The notes: generated by a model from the sequence alone, not told the origin. DNA of 64,000 nucleotides from Actinomycetospora termitidis (GCF_030286555.1 NZ_JASVWF010000010.1:62001-126000); one strand, 5' to 3'; positions 54,201-62,605 are shown, numbered from the stretch's first letter. Numbers and translations: made by a program.

Positions 54201-55145
54201 TCAGGCGCCCCGGCGGTAGGCGTGGACGCGGCGGGCGTCCTCGAGGTCGGCCAGGTCGCAGAAGGCGGGGTCGTCCTCGGTGTCGCCGACGAGCTCGGTG
54301 CCCTCGGGCACGTCCGGTGCGGGCGTGCGCGGCGCGATCCAGCGGGGCTCGGGGACGTCCAGCTCGTCGAGGTCGCGGTCGTCGTCGCCGTGCCGGGCCT
54401 CGGGGAGGTCGGGGACCTCGTACTCGCCGGACTCGTAGCGGCCCCAGTGCTCGACCGACGCGAGCCGCTCCTCGTGCTCGACCTGCCGCTCCCGGCGCGC
54501 CTCGATCGCGCGGCGTTCGCCGGAGAGCCGCGCGGACCGGCGACGACGGAGCTCGTCCTCGATCCGCGTCTGGCGGCGCAGGAAGACGAGGTAGCCGGCA
54601 AGCCCCACCACGGTCGCCGCGACCAGCCACCACAGCGTCGTCGAGACCACCAGCGCGGCGAGCGCGGCGAGCACCGCCACGGCGATGAGACCGAGCGCGA
54701 CCCGCTGGCGGAACGCGTAGCGGGCGTGGGCCGCCGCCTCCGCCGCCTCCGCGTCGAAGCCGCCGCGGCCGGGCCGGTAGGCCCGCGGGCGGTACTCCGT
54801 CTCCTCGTCGGCCAGGTCGTCCTCGTACGCGTCGTCGTACGCCTCCGGCTCGAGGTCGTCGTCGACCTCCGGGGCCCGGCGCGCGCGGTCGAGGACGCGG
54901 CCCTCCGGGGCCGGCTCCACCTCGTCGCGCTCCACCTCGTGGACGGCCTCGTCCGTGCTGGTCATCGTGACCTCCTCATCCCCCGTCACAGCGCCGCCCG
55001 ACGACCGCTCCGGGCGGGTGAGCACCCGCGCGCTCAGGTCGGCGTCGGCCGGCCGCGGCACCATCTGGCGCCGGCGGGCGACGACCGGGACGAGCACCGC
55101 GAGCCACGCGACCACCAGCGCGGCGAAGACCAATGAACTCGGCAC
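54201..55145 (-). CDS. sepX: divisome membrane protein SepX/GlpR
   Basis: This 314-aa protein has an N-terminal TM helix (SSLVFAALVVAWLAVLVPVVARRRQMV, residues 3-28) and an acidic cytoplasmic linker. Two TM helices follow (about 150-170 and 172-190), then an Arg/Glu-rich helix and an acidic tail ending in DLEDARRVHAYRRGA. This is the pattern of SepX (Streptomyces) / GlpR (corynebacteria), the membrane receptor of the MoeA-like protein Glp that links to the division machinery. The moeA/glp gene lies two genes upstream, as in Rv0994-Rv0996. Confidence 0.85.
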   Translation of the reverse strand: MPSSLVFAALVVAWLAVLVPVVARRRQMVPRPADADLSARVLTRPERSSGGAVTGDEEVTMTSTDEAVHEVERDEVEPAPEGRVLDRARRAPEVDDDLEPEAYDDAYEDDLADEETEYRPRAYRPGRGGFDAEAAEAAAHARYAFRQRVALGLIAVAVLAALAALVVSTTLWWLVAATVVGLAGYLVFLRRQTRIEDELRRRRSARLSGERRAIEARRERQVEHEERLASVEHWGRYESGEYEVPDLPEARHGDDDRDLDELDVPEPRWIAPRTPAPDVPEGTELVGDTEDDPAFCDLADLEDARRVHAYRRGA

Positions 55146-55407
55146 CCGTCCACCTCCCCGACCCGTGAACCCGTCCTCCAGCCGCTCGCCACGCTAGTCA
55201 CACGAGTCCCATCCGCCCCGCAGATCCGACGGCGTGTCGTGTGCGAACCGTGACCATCACCCTCCAGTGAGGGACGCGTTCGCCGGGGTCCGCGAGCCCG
55301 TGACCACTCGACGGGATGGTCAAACCCGGAAGCAGCTCGGCCATGTGGGTGGTCAAGCGCCGGTCGAGCGTCGTGACGGCCCGTCAGCGCTGCGGAGGAG
55401 CCGCAGG

Positions 55408-56079
55408 TCAGGCGCGCTCGGCCCGGCCGGCGCGCAGCAGCCGGCCCACGAGGCCGTCGGGCAGCACGTCCTCCGCGGTCACCGCGAGCACCACGTGGTC
55501 GCGCCAGTCGCCGTCCACCTCGAGGTAGCGCTTGAGGAGCCCCTCCTCGCGGAACCCGAGCTTCGCGAGCACCCGCAGGCTCGCCACGTTCTCCGGGCGC
55601 ACGGTCGCCTCGACGCGGTGCAGCCCGACGCGGGAGAAGCAGTGGTCGACCGCGAGGGCGACCGCGGCCGTCGTCGCACCCTTGCCCGCGTGCTCCTCGG
55701 CGACCCAGTAGCCGACGTAGGCCGAGAGCAGGGGTTCACGGACGATGTTCCCGACGACGACCTGGCCGGCGAAGCGGCCGTCCACGGTCAGCGCGTAGGG
55801 CAGCGCCGTCCCCGCCCGACCCATCGCGCGCAGCGTGCCCCAGCGCCCAGGCCACTCGGCGAGGGCGTTGTGGTCCGCCCAGCGGCCGGGGGGCATGGGC
55901 TCCCACGGCGTCAGGTAGGCCTCGTCGCGCAGCCGCAGCCGCGACCACTCGCGGCCGTCCCGGAACCGCACCGGGCGCAGCGTCACGACCCCGGCGGGCA
56001 CCCGCAGCGCGCGCAACCGGTCCGGCCATCCGGGGTGCCGGCCGGTGGGCCTGGCGCCTCCCCAGATCGGCGATCCCAC
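55408..56079 (-). CDS. rimJ: GNAT acetyltransferase, RimJ-like
   Basis: This 223-aa acetyltransferase of the ribosomal-protein N-terminal acetylase type has VTLRPVRFRDGREWSRLRL, YVGYWVAEEHAGKGATTAAVALAVDHCF (acetyl-CoA binding around the Gly-rich turn), HRVEATVRPENVASLRVLAKLGF and EGLLKRYLEVDGDWRDHVVLAV. In mycobacteria the matching gene (Rv0995) lies between moeA and Rv0996. The real substrate may not be ribosomal. It starts 15 bp after moeA/glp. Confidence 0.88.
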   Translation of the reverse strand: MGSPIWGGARPTGRHPGWPDRLRALRVPAGVVTLRPVRFRDGREWSRLRLRDEAYLTPWEPMPPGRWADHNALAEWPGRWGTLRAMGRAGTALPYALTVDGRFAGQVVVGNIVREPLLSAYVGYWVAEEHAGKGATTAAVALAVDHCFSRVGLHRVEATVRPENVASLRVLAKLGFREEGLLKRYLEVDGDWRDHVVLAVTAEDVLPDGLVGRLLRAGRAERA

Positions 56080-56094
56080 GCCGGTCAGTGTGCG

Positions 56095-57327
56095 CTAGCG
56101 GGGGGACAGGAACGCCACCCGGACCGGGGTGTCCAGCCCGGCGTCCGTGGTGTCCTCGTCGAGCACGATGAGCGCGTTCGCCTCGGCCAGCGAGGACAGC
56201 AGGTGCGAACCCGCCGTCCCGAGGGGCTGGGCGAGGTAGTCGCCGGTGGAGCGGTCGCGCAGCAGCCGGCCGCGGACGTAACTGCGACGGCCGGGACGCG
56301 AGGCCACCGGCGAGAGCAGGCGGGCGGTGACCTCCCGGCGGTGCAGCTCCGGGCGGCCGAGCGCGAGCCGGATCAGCGGGCGGACGAGGATCTCGAAGAC
56401 CACCAGTCCCGACGTCGGGTTCGCGGGCAGCAGGAAGGTGGGGACCTCGTCGGGTCCGAGACGCCCGAAGCCCTGCACGCTGCCGGGGTGCATCGCCACC
56501 CGGCTGGTGTCCACCGGGCCGAGCTCGGCGAGCTCGGCGGCGACCGCCTCGCCGTGCGCGCCGCCGACCGCGCCGGCCACCAGCACCACCTCGGACATCC
56601 CGAGGCGGGCCTCGACGGCCTCGCGGACGATCCCCGCGTCGGCGCCGACGATCCCGACCCGCGTCACCTCCGCGCCCGCGTCGCGCGCGGCCGCGGCGAG
56701 CGCGTAGGAGTTCACGTCCACGATCTGGCCCGGGCCGGGCGTGCGGTCGACGTCGACGAGTTCGTCGCCGACCGCGATCACCGACACCCGCGGCCGCGGG
56801 TGGACCAGCACCTTCGTCCGGCCGACCGCGGCCAGCAGCCCGACCTGCGCGGGGCCGACCACGACGCCCCGGCGCACGGCCACGTCGCCCGGCGCGACGT
56901 CCTCCCCGGTGCGGCGGACGTACTCGGCGCTCGCGACCGGGCGCTTGACGGTGACCCGGGCACGGCTCGACGGGCCCGCGTCGTCGGTGTGGTCGTGCGG
57001 GGCGACGGCGTCGGCGAGCGTGGGCAGCGGGGCGCCGGTGGCCACCCGGACGGCCTGCTTCGGGCTGAGCCGGTGCGCCTGGCGCGAACCGGCCGCGACC
57101 TCGCCGACCACGGGCAGCTCGACCGGTTCCACGTCGGCGGCGCGCACGTCGACCGCGCGCACGGCGAACCCGTCGACGGCGGCCTGGTCGAACCCGGGCA
57201 GCGCCCGGTCGGCCACGACCTCCTCGGCGCACAGCAGCCCCTGGGCCTCCGAGATGGCGACCCGGATCGGGGACGGGCGCACGGCGGCGTCGAGCACCCG
57301 TCGCAGCTGGGCATCCACGGTCCTCAC
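56095..57327 (-). CDS. glp: MoeA-like molybdopterin molybdotransferase / gephyrin-like protein Glp
   Basis: This 410-aa MoeA-fold protein has LPGFDQAAVDGFAVRAVDV, VRVATGAPLPTLADAV, the MPT-binding domain VSVIAVGDELVDVDRTPGPGQIVDVNSYAL, and LPANPTSGLVVFEI, with the C-terminal beta domain. In this syntenic position (next to a UGPase gene, rimJ and sepX/glpR) the corynebacterial protein is Glp, a gephyrin-like partner of the cell-division apparatus. A molybdenum-cofactor role cannot be excluded. The GTG at 57327 is used; GTG at 57318 is possible. Confidence 0.88.
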   Translation of the reverse strand: MRTVDAQLRRVLDAAVRPSPIRVAISEAQGLLCAEEVVADRALPGFDQAAVDGFAVRAVDVRAADVEPVELPVVGEVAAGSRQAHRLSPKQAVRVATGAPLPTLADAVAPHDHTDDAGPSSRARVTVKRPVASAEYVRRTGEDVAPGDVAVRRGVVVGPAQVGLLAAVGRTKVLVHPRPRVSVIAVGDELVDVDRTPGPGQIVDVNSYALAAAARDAGAEVTRVGIVGADAGIVREAVEARLGMSEVVLVAGAVGGAHGEAVAAELAELGPVDTSRVAMHPGSVQGFGRLGPDEVPTFLLPANPTSGLVVFEILVRPLIRLALGRPELHRREVTARLLSPVASRPGRRSYVRGRLLRDRSTGDYLAQPLGTAGSHLLSSLAEANALIVLDEDTTDAGLDTPVRVAFLSPR

Positions 57328-57465
57328 GGACCCATAGTCCCCCGGAGGAGGGCCGGAGCAGGGTAACGACGCACCCTCTCCGGCGTGTCGGACCCCTTCG
57401 CTAGCCTCGGCGTCACCCCCTCGGACCGCCACCGTGGACCATCCACCCCGAGTACCGGAGAGCGC

Positions 57466-58821
57466 ATGACCAGCGAGCACCCCGCCGTCGAGAAGCTCGA
57501 GAAGGCCGGGGCGCACCCCATGGAGGTCGCGGCGTTCCGCCGTCGCCTCCAGCAGCTGGCCGACCCGGACGCGGGCAAGGTGCCCGGGGACGAGCTCTCG
57601 CCGGTCGAGCCGCTGCCGCGCCTGGAGGACCTCCCCGAGCCCGACGCGGGCACCACGCGCGCGGTGCTGGACCGGCTCGCCGTCGTGAAGCTGAACGGGG
57701 GGCTGGGCACGTCGATGGGCCTGGAGGGGCCGAAGTCGACGCTGGAGATCAAGCCGGGTCAGAGCTTCCTCGACGTCATCGCCCGCCAGACGCTCGCGCT
57801 GCGGGCCTCGACCGGCGCGCGGCTGCCGCTGCTGCTCATGGACTCCCCCACCACGCGCCCGCCGTCGCTGGAGCGGCTCGCGGCCCACGACGGCCTGGCC
57901 GACCAGGGCCTGCCGCTGGACTTCCTGCAGGGGATCGAGCCGAAGCTCGACGCGGAGTCGTGGGAGCCGGTGGAGTGGCCGGCGAACCCCGAGCTGGAGT
58001 GGTGCCCGCCCGGGCACGGCGACATCTACACCGCGCTGGCCGCGAGCGGGATCGCCGCGGCGCTGCTCGAGGCCGGTGTGCGCTGGTGCTTCGTCTCCAA
58101 CGCCGACAACCTCGGCGCCCGCCCCGACCCGCGGATCGCCGCATGGCTCGCCGAGCACGAGGTGCCGTTCCTGCTCGAGGTGGTGCGCGGGACGGAGTCG
58201 GACCGCAAGGGCGGGCACCTCGCGATGCGCGGCGACAAGCTCGTGCTGCGCGAGTCCGCGCAGGTCCCCGACGGCGACCCCTCGTTCGGCGACCTCACGC
58301 GCTGGCACTACTTCAACACCAACAACATCTGGTTCGACCTGCAGGCGATCACCGCGCTGCAGGAGGCCGACCCGGCCGCCCCGGAGCTGCCGCTGATCGT
58401 CAACCGCAAGACCGTCGACCCCACCGACAAGGGGTCGGTGAAGGTGATCCAGCTGGAGACGGCGATGGGCGCGGCGGTGTCGTCGATCGACGGGGCCGGG
58501 GCGCTTGAGGTACCGCGCACCCGATTCGCGCCGGTGAAGACGACCGACGACCTGCTCGTCGCCCGCTCGGACCTCTGGGAGCTGCGCGACGACGGGACGA
58601 TGGTGCCGCACTTCGACGCCCAGCCCCCCGTGGTCTCGCTCGACAAGGCCCACTTCGGGATGCTGGCCGACTTCGAGGCCCGCTTCCCGGCCGGCGCGCC
58701 GTCGCTGATCGACGCCGAGCGGCTCGAGGTGCGCGGGGACGTCACGTTCACGGGCCCGACCACGGTGCGCGGCGCGGTCGTGCTCGAGGGGCCGGCGGAG
58801 GTGTCCGGGACGGTGGAGTGA
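57466..58821 (+). CDS. UTP--glucose-1-phosphate uridylyltransferase of the UDPGP (eukaryote-like) family
   Basis: This 451-aa enzyme makes UDP-glucose from UTP and glucose-1-phosphate for glycans and trehalose. It carries VVKLNGGLGTSMGLEGPKS, the nucleotide loop of UGP2-type enzymes. It also has LLLMDSPTT, WCPPGHGDIYTAL, FVSNADNLGA and YFNTNNIWFDL, and ends in a left-handed beta-helix-like tail (VTFTGPTTVRGAVVLEG). It sits where mycobacteria have the bacterial-type galU (Rv0993). CCGGAGAG precedes the ATG at 57466. Confidence 0.93.
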   Translation: MTSEHPAVEKLEKAGAHPMEVAAFRRRLQQLADPDAGKVPGDELSPVEPLPRLEDLPEPDAGTTRAVLDRLAVVKLNGGLGTSMGLEGPKSTLEIKPGQSFLDVIARQTLALRASTGARLPLLLMDSPTTRPPSLERLAAHDGLADQGLPLDFLQGIEPKLDAESWEPVEWPANPELEWCPPGHGDIYTALAASGIAAALLEAGVRWCFVSNADNLGARPDPRIAAWLAEHEVPFLLEVVRGTESDRKGGHLAMRGDKLVLRESAQVPDGDPSFGDLTRWHYFNTNNIWFDLQAITALQEADPAAPELPLIVNRKTVDPTDKGSVKVIQLETAMGAAVSSIDGAGALEVPRTRFAPVKTTDDLLVARSDLWELRDDGTMVPHFDAQPPVVSLDKAHFGMLADFEARFPAGAPSLIDAERLEVRGDVTFTGPTTVRGAVVLEGPAEVSGTVE

Positions 58822-58828
58822 TGTCGCC

Positions 58829-59428
58829 GTGAGCCCCACCAAGGCCGAGCTGCGCACGCAGCTCCTCACCCGTCGTCGGGAACGCCCCGACGCCGCCCGC
58901 TGGCAGGACGCCGCGAACCTGGCCGCGGCGCTGCCGGGGGTGCTCGACTCGCTGGGCACCGATCCGCGGCGGCCGGTGTGCCTGTACGTGCCGGTGCGCG
59001 CGGAACCCGGTGCGGCCCCGAACGGCGCGCTGCCGATGCTGGACGCGGCCGTCGCGATCGGGCGGCGGGTGCTGTTGCCGGTGGTGGTCGGGGACGCGCC
59101 CCTGGACTGGGCGGGGTTCACCGACCGCGGCGACCTGCAGGCCGGCCCGCACGGCCTGCTGGAGCCGTCCGGACGCCGGGTCGGGCCGGGCGCGATCGCG
59201 GACGCCTCCGTGGTCGTCGTCCCCGCACTCGCCGCCGCACCCGACGGGGTGCGGCTCGGGCGGGGCGGCGGGCACTACGACCGCTCGCTGCCGCTGGCCT
59301 CGCCGTCGGCGGTGATCGTGGCGGTGGTCGGGGACACCGAGCTGCTGCCCGACCTGCCCGTCGAGCCGCACGACGTCCGGGTCCACGCGGTGTGGCGCCC
59401 GTCGACCGGTCTGATCGGAACAGCCTGA
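58829..59428 (+). CDS. 5-formyltetrahydrofolate cyclo-ligase
   Basis: This 199-aa enzyme converts 5-formyl-THF to 5,10-methenyl-THF using ATP. The N-terminal helix KAELRTQLLTRRRERP, LYVPVRAEPGA, VVVPALAAAPDGVRLGRGGGHYDRSL (ATP/Mg loop) and a C-terminal VHAVWRP match the family. The GTG at 58829 lies seven bases after the UGPase stop. The SigR-like -35 element of the next gene lies inside its last codons. It is conserved beside galU and ruc in mycobacteria (Rv0992c). Confidence 0.93.
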   Translation: MSPTKAELRTQLLTRRRERPDAARWQDAANLAAALPGVLDSLGTDPRRPVCLYVPVRAEPGAAPNGALPMLDAAVAIGRRVLLPVVVGDAPLDWAGFTDRGDLQAGPHGLLEPSGRRVGPGAIADASVVVVPALAAAPDGVRLGRGGGHYDRSLPLASPSAVIVAVVGDTELLPDLPVEPHDVRVHAVWRPSTGLIGTA

Positions 59429-59442
59429 GGTGTGGCGTTGTT
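59417..59442 (+). promoter_or_regulatory. SigR/SigH-type promoter for the ruc-like gene
   Basis: GGAAC at 59417-59421, an 18-bp spacer, and GTT at 59440-59442 match the GGAAT-N18/19-GTT form used by actinobacterial SigR/SigH oxidative and heat stress sigma factors. It runs directly into the CIRCE element. Confidence 0.6.
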
Positions 59443-59467
59443 GGCACTCGCAGTGGGTGAGTGCCAG
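59441..59467 (+). promoter_or_regulatory. CIRCE element (HrcA operator)
   Basis: TTGGCACTC-N9-GAGTGCCAG matches the CIRCE consensus TTAGCACTC-N9-GAGTGCTAA at 15 of 18 arm positions with exact spacing. It has an 8-bp perfect inverted repeat. It lies 40 bp before the ruc-like start codon. Confidence 0.82.
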
Positions 59468-59506
59468 TTACACTCGCCGCGACCCCCCGGGTGAAGACAG
59501 GAGCGC

Positions 59507-59896
59507 GTGTTGCCCACCTACCCCTACGCCTGCACCGAGTGCGACCACCGGTTCGAGCAGGTCCAGGCGTTCACCGACCCGTCGCTGACCGAGTGCCCGG
59601 TGTGCGGCGGACGGCTCCGCAAGGTCTTCTCCTCGGTCGGCATCGTGTTCAAGGGCAGCGGCTTCTACCGCAACGACAGCCGGTCCGGGTCGTCCTCGTC
59701 GAGCTCGTCCTCGGAGTCGTCCTCGTCCGAGTCGAAGTCCTCGGAGTCCGCGGGCTCGTCGTCCTCGTCGTCCGAGTCGAAGTCGTCGGACTCGGGGTCG
59801 TCCTCGAAGTCCGAGTCGTCGTCCACGTCGGCCTCGACGTCGGGCAGCTCGTCCGGCTCGGGATCGTCGTCGGCGCCGGCGAAGAGCAGCGCCTGA
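59507..59896 (+). CDS. ruc: FmdB-type zinc-ribbon protein, Ruc-like redox chaperone
   Basis: This 129-aa protein has an N-terminal zinc ribbon (LPTYPYACTECDHRF, then ECPVCGGRLRKVF; four Cys) followed by SSVGIVFKGSGFYRND, as in mycobacterial Rv0991c (Ruc), a redox-switched chaperone. The last 70 or so residues are almost only Ser with some Glu, Lys, Gly and Ala, and are surely disordered. A CIRCE box and a SigR-like promoter precede it, fitting heat and oxidative stress control. AGGAG lies four bases before the GTG at 59507. Confidence 0.9.
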   Translation: MLPTYPYACTECDHRFEQVQAFTDPSLTECPVCGGRLRKVFSSVGIVFKGSGFYRNDSRSGSSSSSSSSESSSSESKSSESAGSSSSSSESKSSDSGSSSKSESSSTSASTSGSSSGSGSSSAPAKSSA

Positions 59897-59903
59897 GGAG
59901 AGT

Positions 59904-59940
59904 GGTCCGGGTCGACGACCCCGAGTCACCGACCCGGACC
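59904..59940 (+). terminator. terminator after the ruc-like gene
   Basis: GGTCCGGGTCG / CGACCCGGACC form an 11-bp perfect stem with a 15-nt loop, seven bases after the stop codon. Confidence 0.75.
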
Positions 59941-60049
59941 TCCACGAAGCGCGACCCGCTCCCCAGCGGTCGATGGCCTCGTGCCTCGTACAACGAGAGA
60001 CGCGCCCGTTCGTCGCGCGTTGCCTCGAATCAGGTTTGGATCGGATGTC

Positions 60050-60065
60050 TCACTCGTTCGAGTGA
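60050..60065 (-). terminator. small hairpin after the DMT transporter gene
   Basis: TCACTCG-TT-CGAGTGA, a 7-bp stem with a 2-nt centre, lies five bases from the stop codon of the minus-strand transporter gene. The tight loop makes it a weak terminator candidate; a protein-binding site is also possible. Confidence 0.35.
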
Positions 60066-60070
60066 ACGAC

Positions 60071-60973
60071 CTACACGACGCGTCGCCCCGACGGGTCCTT
60101 GCTCGTCCGGGAGGCGGTCGGGGTGCCTTCCTGCGCCGCGAGAACCGGGGACCGCGCCAGGAGGAAGACACCCACGGTGAGCAGGCCGGTCCCGATCACG
60201 CCGCCGAGCAGCCACCAGCCGCCCGCGATCTCCTCGCCGAGCAGCCCGGTGCCCCACAGGAACGCGAGGATCGGGTTGCCGAGGGTCAGTCCGGGCTGGC
60301 TCGCGAGCAACCGGCCGGCGCGCAGCCCGCTCTGCAACGTCCAGAACGCGACGGGTCCGACCGGTATCAACAGGTAGCTCTGCCAGGTGGCCAGGACCTC
60401 CGGGATCCCGCCCACGGCGAGCGCGTCGGCCATCGCCTTGATGATGACGGCGACGAACCCGGACCCGATCCCGGCGGCGATGCCGAAGAAGGCCGCCTTC
60501 CCGACGGCGCGCGAGGTCCGCGCGATCCACACGGACACCGTGAGCGCGACGAGGGTGACCAGCGTGCCGAGGATCCAGCGCAGGTTCCCGGCCGCGAGGG
60601 CGTCCCCGCCGTGCGGGCGCAGCGTCGCGAGCAGGACCACCAGCCCGATGCTCATCAGGGCCACCGCGGACCACTCGTAGGCGCGCAGCGCCCCGCCGAG
60701 GATCCACCACCCGACCAGCAGCGTGAACGGCAGTTCCATCACCAGCACCGGCTGCACGAGCGAGATGGAGCCGAGCTGCAGCGCGAGCACCTGGCAGACG
60801 ACCGCCCCGCCGAAGATCACGATGCCGAAGAGCCACGGCGGGCGACGCACCATGTCGCGGAACGACCCGGCGGAGCGACCCCGCTGTCGGGCGCTGTCCT
60901 GCGCGGCCTTGCGCTGCAGCGTGAGGGCCAGGGCGTTGCCCAGACAGGCCATGAGGACGAGCACCACGGCCAT
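60071..60973 (-). CDS. DMT-superfamily membrane transporter
   Basis: This 300-aa protein has nine or ten hydrophobic helices in two EamA-like halves: VVLVLMACLGNALALTLQRKAA (helix 1), QLGSISLVQPVLVMELPFTLLVGWWILGG in the first half, and QPGLTLGNPILAFLWGTGLLGEEI in the second. It has a basic C terminus. The closest types are the DMT/NIPA-like proteins common in actinobacteria; the substrate is unknown. The ATG at 60973 starts directly at the first helix. Confidence 0.85.
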   Translation of the reverse strand: MAVVLVLMACLGNALALTLQRKAAQDSARQRGRSAGSFRDMVRRPPWLFGIVIFGGAVVCQVLALQLGSISLVQPVLVMELPFTLLVGWWILGGALRAYEWSAVALMSIGLVVLLATLRPHGGDALAAGNLRWILGTLVTLVALTVSVWIARTSRAVGKAAFFGIAAGIGSGFVAVIIKAMADALAVGGIPEVLATWQSYLLIPVGPVAFWTLQSGLRAGRLLASQPGLTLGNPILAFLWGTGLLGEEIAGGWWLLGGVIGTGLLTVGVFLLARSPVLAAQEGTPTASRTSKDPSGRRVV

Positions 60974-61109
60974 TCGGGTGCAGCCCCTTCGCGCGTCCGG
61001 CGGTTGACGTTGACCCCGGTCATCCACGACCGGTGCCGTCACCGCCCATTGTCCACAGGCCGTGATCGTCCCGCCCGGTGGGTGCGTTCTCGGCCCTAAC
61101 GTCGGGTTC

Positions 61110-61769
61110 GTGAGGTCAGGGCGACGGGTGGGCGGCTCCGTGGTGCGGCGGGTGCGGCGGGTGCGGCTGCCCGTGGGCTGGCGGCGTGCGGTGCTGCTGC
61201 GCCGGGTGGCGGCCGGGGTGCTGGCCGTGCTCGCGGTGGTGGTCGGTGTCCTCGGGGCGGCGTCGCCGGAGGTGGCCGGGTCGCCCGTCGTCGTGGCGAA
61301 CCGCGATCTCGTACCCGGGCCGGAGCTGGTCGCGGAGGATGTCGCGGTGGTCAGCCGGCCGCCCGGGACTGTGCCGGTCGGGGCGCTGGCCGGGCCGGAC
61401 GCGGCCGTCGGCGGCCGGCTCGTCGGTGGGGTCCGCGCCGGTGAGGTGCTCACCGACGTGCGGATGCTCGGCCCGGAGTCCGCCCGCGCGTCGGCCGGTG
61501 CGCCGGACGCCGCCGGGGTGCCGCTGCGCCTCGCCGACCCGGCCCTCGCCGGACTCGTCCGGCCCGGTGCCGTCGTGGACGTGGTCGGCGGGGCCCGCTC
61601 CGGGCGCGACGGCGGGGCGGTGCTCGCGTCCGGCGCCCGCGTCCTCGCCGTGCTGCCCGGGGAGGACCGCTCGACCAGCCCCGTCGTCGTGGTGGCCCTG
61701 CCCGGCCCGGTCGCCGCCCGCGTGGCCGCGGCGACGATCGGTCAGGAGGTCACGCTGACGCTGCGGTGA
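61110..61769 (+). CDS. SAF-domain membrane protein
   Basis: This 219-aa protein has an Arg-rich N terminus, one TM helix (about residues 32-50, VAAGVLAVLAVVVGVLGAA) and an extracytoplasmic SAF domain (about 56-120: SPVVVANRDLVPGPELVAEDV, VGRLVGGVRAGEVLTDVRML-like). A Flp-pilus CpaB-like C-terminal part follows (VDVVGGARSGRD, ARVLAVLPGEDRSTSPVVVVALP). It is common near fmdB/ruc and moaB in this lineage. It may bind sugars or assemble surface structures. The GTG at 61110 is chosen. Confidence 0.78.
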   Translation: MRSGRRVGGSVVRRVRRVRLPVGWRRAVLLRRVAAGVLAVLAVVVGVLGAASPEVAGSPVVVANRDLVPGPELVAEDVAVVSRPPGTVPVGALAGPDAAVGGRLVGGVRAGEVLTDVRMLGPESARASAGAPDAAGVPLRLADPALAGLVRPGAVVDVVGGARSGRDGGAVLASGARVLAVLPGEDRSTSPVVVVALPGPVAARVAAATIGQEVTLTLR

Positions 61770-61852
61770 GGGTCGATCCCCGCGAGTGCGACACCGCGCA
61801 GGTCCCGGGGCCTCCGGACCTGCCCACGTCGCACTCGGCGGGCCCGTGGAGG

Positions 61853-62020
61853 TCAGGCGCGGTCGTGGTGCGGCGGGCGCTCGTCGGCGTAGGCGTCCCG
61901 CGGGGCCTCGCGGGCCCGGTCGGCGTCGTCGCGCTCGTCGGAGCTGGCCGCCGTCGTCGGACCGAAGAGGGCCTCGCGGGCCCTACGTCGGGCCGTCTCC
62001 GCGCGGTCCGGGCCGGTCAG
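61853..62020 (-). CDS. 55-aa charged protein with an apparent CTG start
   Basis: The frame after moaB encodes TGPDRAETARRRAREALFG, an acidic middle and a C-terminal DERPPHHDRA. It resembles short hypothetical proteins that I recall following moaB in related actinobacteria. No ATG, GTG or TTG is in frame. CTG at 62020 overlaps the moaB stop as CTGA, with GGAGG four bases before it, copying the ATGA/GTGA junctions common in this window. The function is unknown. Confidence 0.5.
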   Translation of the reverse strand: MTGPDRAETARRRAREALFGPTTAASSDERDDADRAREAPRDAYADERPPHHDRA

Positions 62021-62559
62021 TTCTCCTCCAGGCCGGAGAGCTCGGCGATGACGTGCGCGATGAGCGGGGTCAGGGTCGCCATGCCGTCGCGCACGGCCGC
62101 GCGCGAGGAGGCGAGGTTGACCACCAGCGTCGACCCCGAGACGCCGACGAGCCCGCGCGAGAGTCCCGCGTCGACGGCTCCGGCGGCCAGCCCGGAGGAA
62201 CGGATCGCCTCGGCGATGCCCGGGATCGGCCGGTCGAGCACACCGGCGGTGGCGTCCGCGGTGACGGCGCGCGGCGACACGCCCGTGCCGCCGACCGTGA
62301 TCACGACGTCCACCCCGCCGATGACGGCCGTGTTCAGCGCGTTGCGGATCGCGACCGACTCGCCGGGCACCACGATCGTGCCGTCCACGACCAGCCCGGC
62401 CTCGCCGAGCAGCTCGGTGACCAGCGGACCGGTCGTGTCGGTGACCTCACCCGTCGAGATGCGGTCGTCGACGATGACGACGAGCGCCCGACCGAGCAGG
62501 TCGTCGCCGCCGCCCATGGGACCGTTCTCGATCGACACGGTCGCCTGCGGGTGCTCCAT
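62017..62559 (-). CDS. moaB: MoaB/Mog-family molybdenum cofactor protein
   Basis: This 180-aa protein has the MogA/MoaB fold: ALVVIVDDRISTGEVTDTTGPLV, VVITVGGTGVSPRAVTADATAGVLD (the MPT/ATP-binding GGTG-S-P-R-D/A-T motif) and VNLASSRAAVRDGMATLTPLIAH. It adenylylates molybdopterin or acts as a related MoaB2-type protein (compare Rv0984). The ATG at 62559 is preceded by a GC-rich leader shared with the divergent epimerase gene. Confidence 0.92.
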   Translation of the reverse strand: MEHPQATVSIENGPMGGGDDLLGRALVVIVDDRISTGEVTDTTGPLVTELLGEAGLVVDGTIVVPGESVAIRNALNTAVIGGVDVVITVGGTGVSPRAVTADATAGVLDRPIPGIAEAIRSSGLAAGAVDAGLSRGLVGVSGSTLVVNLASSRAAVRDGMATLTPLIAHVIAELSGLEEN

Positions 62560-62605
62560 ACCCCAGACCTTAGCCGCGCCCCGGCGAACGCCTACCGTGA
62601 CCGCC

